A stretch of 5,292 nucleotides of DNA from Proteobacteria bacterium UBA4457 (GTDB taxonomy: Bacteria > Pseudomonadota > Gammaproteobacteria > Ga0077536). The notes beneath the pieces were generated by a model, which saw nothing but the letters and a program-made list of their open reading frames with translations, was not told the origin of the DNA and did no database searches. Shown one piece after another: positions 4,585 through 5,292 of the stretch. The position numbers and the translations under genes were made by a program. Within the stretch, counting starts at the first letter, position 1; each line of letters begins with the position of its first letter. The stretch spans positions 1 to 5,292 of the forward strand of contig DGOV01000089.1 of NCBI GenBank assembly GCA_002390205.1, given 5' to 3'.

Positions 4585-4905
4585 TTACTTGATTTTCACT
4601 CCCTGGCGCTCCCATGTAGGCTGATCAAGTTTGGAGTAGTTTCCCTCTGCTGCAGTATTTATCACTCTATCTTTTCGTCCCTGTTCCAGAGTTTTCTCAA
4701 ATATCGCCCAGTGGTGGTTATCAATGACTGGCTGCAACTCTTCCTTATTGGTTAACCCAGAAACAATCCCTGCCTCGATAAAGATTTCAATATCACGCTG
4801 AGTTTGCTCACTAACCTGGCCTACACTTTTACATTTCTCGTAGAATGCAACTAACCGCTGTTCAAATGCTTTCATGTATTGTTGTTTGTGAATAGCTGAT
4901 TCCAT
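4585..4905 (-). CDS. unrecognised 106-aa protein, second gene after an RHH regulator
   Basis: I do not recognise a family. The protein is soluble, charged and probably mostly helical: a basic/aromatic start (HKQQYMKAFEQRLVAFYEKCK, 6-26 in outline), a middle segment QRDIEIFIEAGIVSGLTNKEEL (36-57 in outline), then IDNHHWAIFEKTLEQGRKDR (61-80). The C-terminus is polar and basic, ending QGVKIK. There is no signal peptide or membrane helix. It lies 67 bases downstream of the RHH gene on the same strand, with no terminator between, so co-transcription is likely. It could be the partner (for example toxin-like or accessory partition factor) of the RHH protein, but nothing in the sequence proves that. 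No strong Shine-Dalgarno precedes the ATG; the second Met at residue 11 is an alternative start. Confidence 0.65.
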   Translation of the reverse strand: MESAIHKQQYMKAFEQRLVAFYEKCKSVGQVSEQTQRDIEIFIEAGIVSGLTNKEELQPVIDNHHWAIFEKTLEQGRKDRVINTAAEGNYSKLDQPTWERQGVKIK

Positions 4906-4924
4906 TAGTTTGTCTGCTCAAGCC

Positions 4925-4942
4925 CGTTGATTACAATTAACG
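4925..4942. repeat. short palindrome between the RHH gene and the 106-aa gene
   Basis: CGTTGATT (4925-4932) and AATTAACG (4935-4942) pair over eight bases, with one G-T wobble and a 2-base centre. It lies in the gap of the minus-strand pair, about 20 bases upstream of the 106-aa start codon. There is no T-run, so it is not a typical terminator. It could be an operator for the adjacent RHH protein or an mRNA hairpin. Confidence 0.3.
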
Positions 4943-4972
4943 TAGTAGATACTGACGCAGTGGTAAATAACT

Positions 4973-5161
4973 TCACTCATCATCTTTAAATATCTCTTGC
5001 TGTTCGGGGATTGAAATGCCCATTTTCTCGCAGTGCTGTCGAATCATGATTTCTACCATATTGGCAATGCTTCTGTGATCCTGCATCGCGGCTATCCGAA
5101 GAGCTTCTTTCAACACTGGATCTATACGCAAATTCAAGGTTGCTGTTTTGGTTGCTACCAT
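4973..5161 (-). CDS. ribbon-helix-helix (CopG/Arc-type) DNA-binding protein (62 aa)
   Basis: Typical short RHH protein. The N-terminal strand TATLNLRID (6-14) has alternating residues that would insert into the DNA major groove as a dimer. Helix A (PVLKEALRIAAMQDH, 15-29) and helix B (SIANMVEIMIRQHCEKM, 31-47) follow, and a short acidic tail ends FKDDE. Such proteins are autoregulators, often antitoxins or plasmid/partition regulators, binding short palindromes near their own promoter. AACGCGTT at 5188-5195, just upstream of the start, is a candidate site. A weak GAGA purine run lies about six bases before the ATG. The downstream 106-aa gene probably shares its transcript, and a plus-strand gene diverges 93 bases away. 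Confidence 0.82.
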   Translation of the reverse strand: MVATKTATLNLRIDPVLKEALRIAAMQDHRSIANMVEIMIRQHCEKMGISIPEQQEIFKDDE

Positions 5162-5254
5162 TATTTATCTCATTAGGTTGCAAATGTAACGCGTTTGTAT
5201 CATATTATAATACTGAATTAGCAATTTAGCTATTCAATCAAAGTAGTGACTCAC
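5162..5254. promoter_or_regulatory. divergent intergenic promoter/operator region
   Basis: This 93-base gap separates the RHH gene (minus) from the gene starting at 5255 (plus). The AT-rich tract ATATTATAAT gives a perfect TATAAT on the plus strand (5206-5211) and another on the minus strand (5209-5204). No good -35 box sits at 16-18 bases from either. The palindrome AACGCGTT (5188-5195) lies between the tract and the RHH start, a fitting place for autorepression. Confidence 0.4.
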
Positions 5255-5292
5255 ATGAATGAGAAGACCCTTAGAGCGTTAATTGAGGCGGG
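5255..5292 (+). CDS. start of a divergent gene (partial, 12 codons)
   Basis: ATG at 5255 opens a frame reading MNEKTLRALIEAG up to the window edge. This N-terminus resembles proteins annotated as ParC-family partition-associated, which I recall from plasmids and integrative elements of Proteobacteria, often near small RHH proteins. With only 12 complete codons the identity is tentative. No strong ribosome binding site is visible before it. Confidence 0.4.
   Translation, partial: MNEKTLRALIEA

Noticed and set aside
1..5292. tRNA, rRNA, CRISPR array, insertion sequence or integrase gene
   Set aside because: No cloverleaf, rRNA core sequence, regularly spaced repeats, transposase motif or tyrosine recombinase motif was seen on either strand.

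Overview
The window looks like part of a mobile or accessory gene region from a Gram-negative proteobacterium, most likely a gammaproteobacterium (inference). Base composition is moderate to AT-rich between genes. Small unrelated genes are separated by attC-like recombination sites, as in a (chromosomal) integron cassette array. No integrase, attI site, tRNA, rRNA or CRISPR array is present in these 5.3 kb, so the integron reading rests on the attC structures alone. Two of them are good: 2271-2334, with paired R and L boxes and one unpaired T, and 4298-4381, with paired boxes and one unpaired G. Two more are degenerate (about 1-84 and 4405-4469).

Left part (1-1650): a two-gene operon on the minus strand, opposite to the attC orientation. 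A HIT-family nucleotide hydrolase/transferase is followed after 3 bases by a 342-aa HNH endonuclease with a complete Cys-Cys-DH-N-Cys-Cys-N motif. The pair resembles a defence-type module (inference). Middle (1650-2335): an unrecognised Trp-rich 162-aa protein on the plus strand, whose stop codon lies inside the first box of the attC, a classic cassette arrangement.

Central cassette-like segment (2335-4381): a leader with two interlocking inverted repeats (possible pseudoknot), a 47-aa two-helix membrane protein, an N-formylglutamate amidohydrolase-family enzyme, and a 173-aa protein that looks like the N-terminal piece of something longer, followed by the second good attC. The amidohydrolase starts at GTG, and its ribosome binding site lies inside one arm of a perfect 12-bp inverted repeat. 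This suggests translational control by sequestration.

Right part (4382-5292): a degenerate attC-like palindrome, then a minus-strand pair made of a ribbon-helix-helix DNA-binding protein and an unrecognised 106-aa protein. Divergent from them is the first 12 codons of a plus-strand gene, which resembles the start of the so-called ParC-family partition-associated proteins of plasmids and integrative elements (from memory, not checked). This end may be plasmid- or element-type maintenance DNA rather than cassette DNA.
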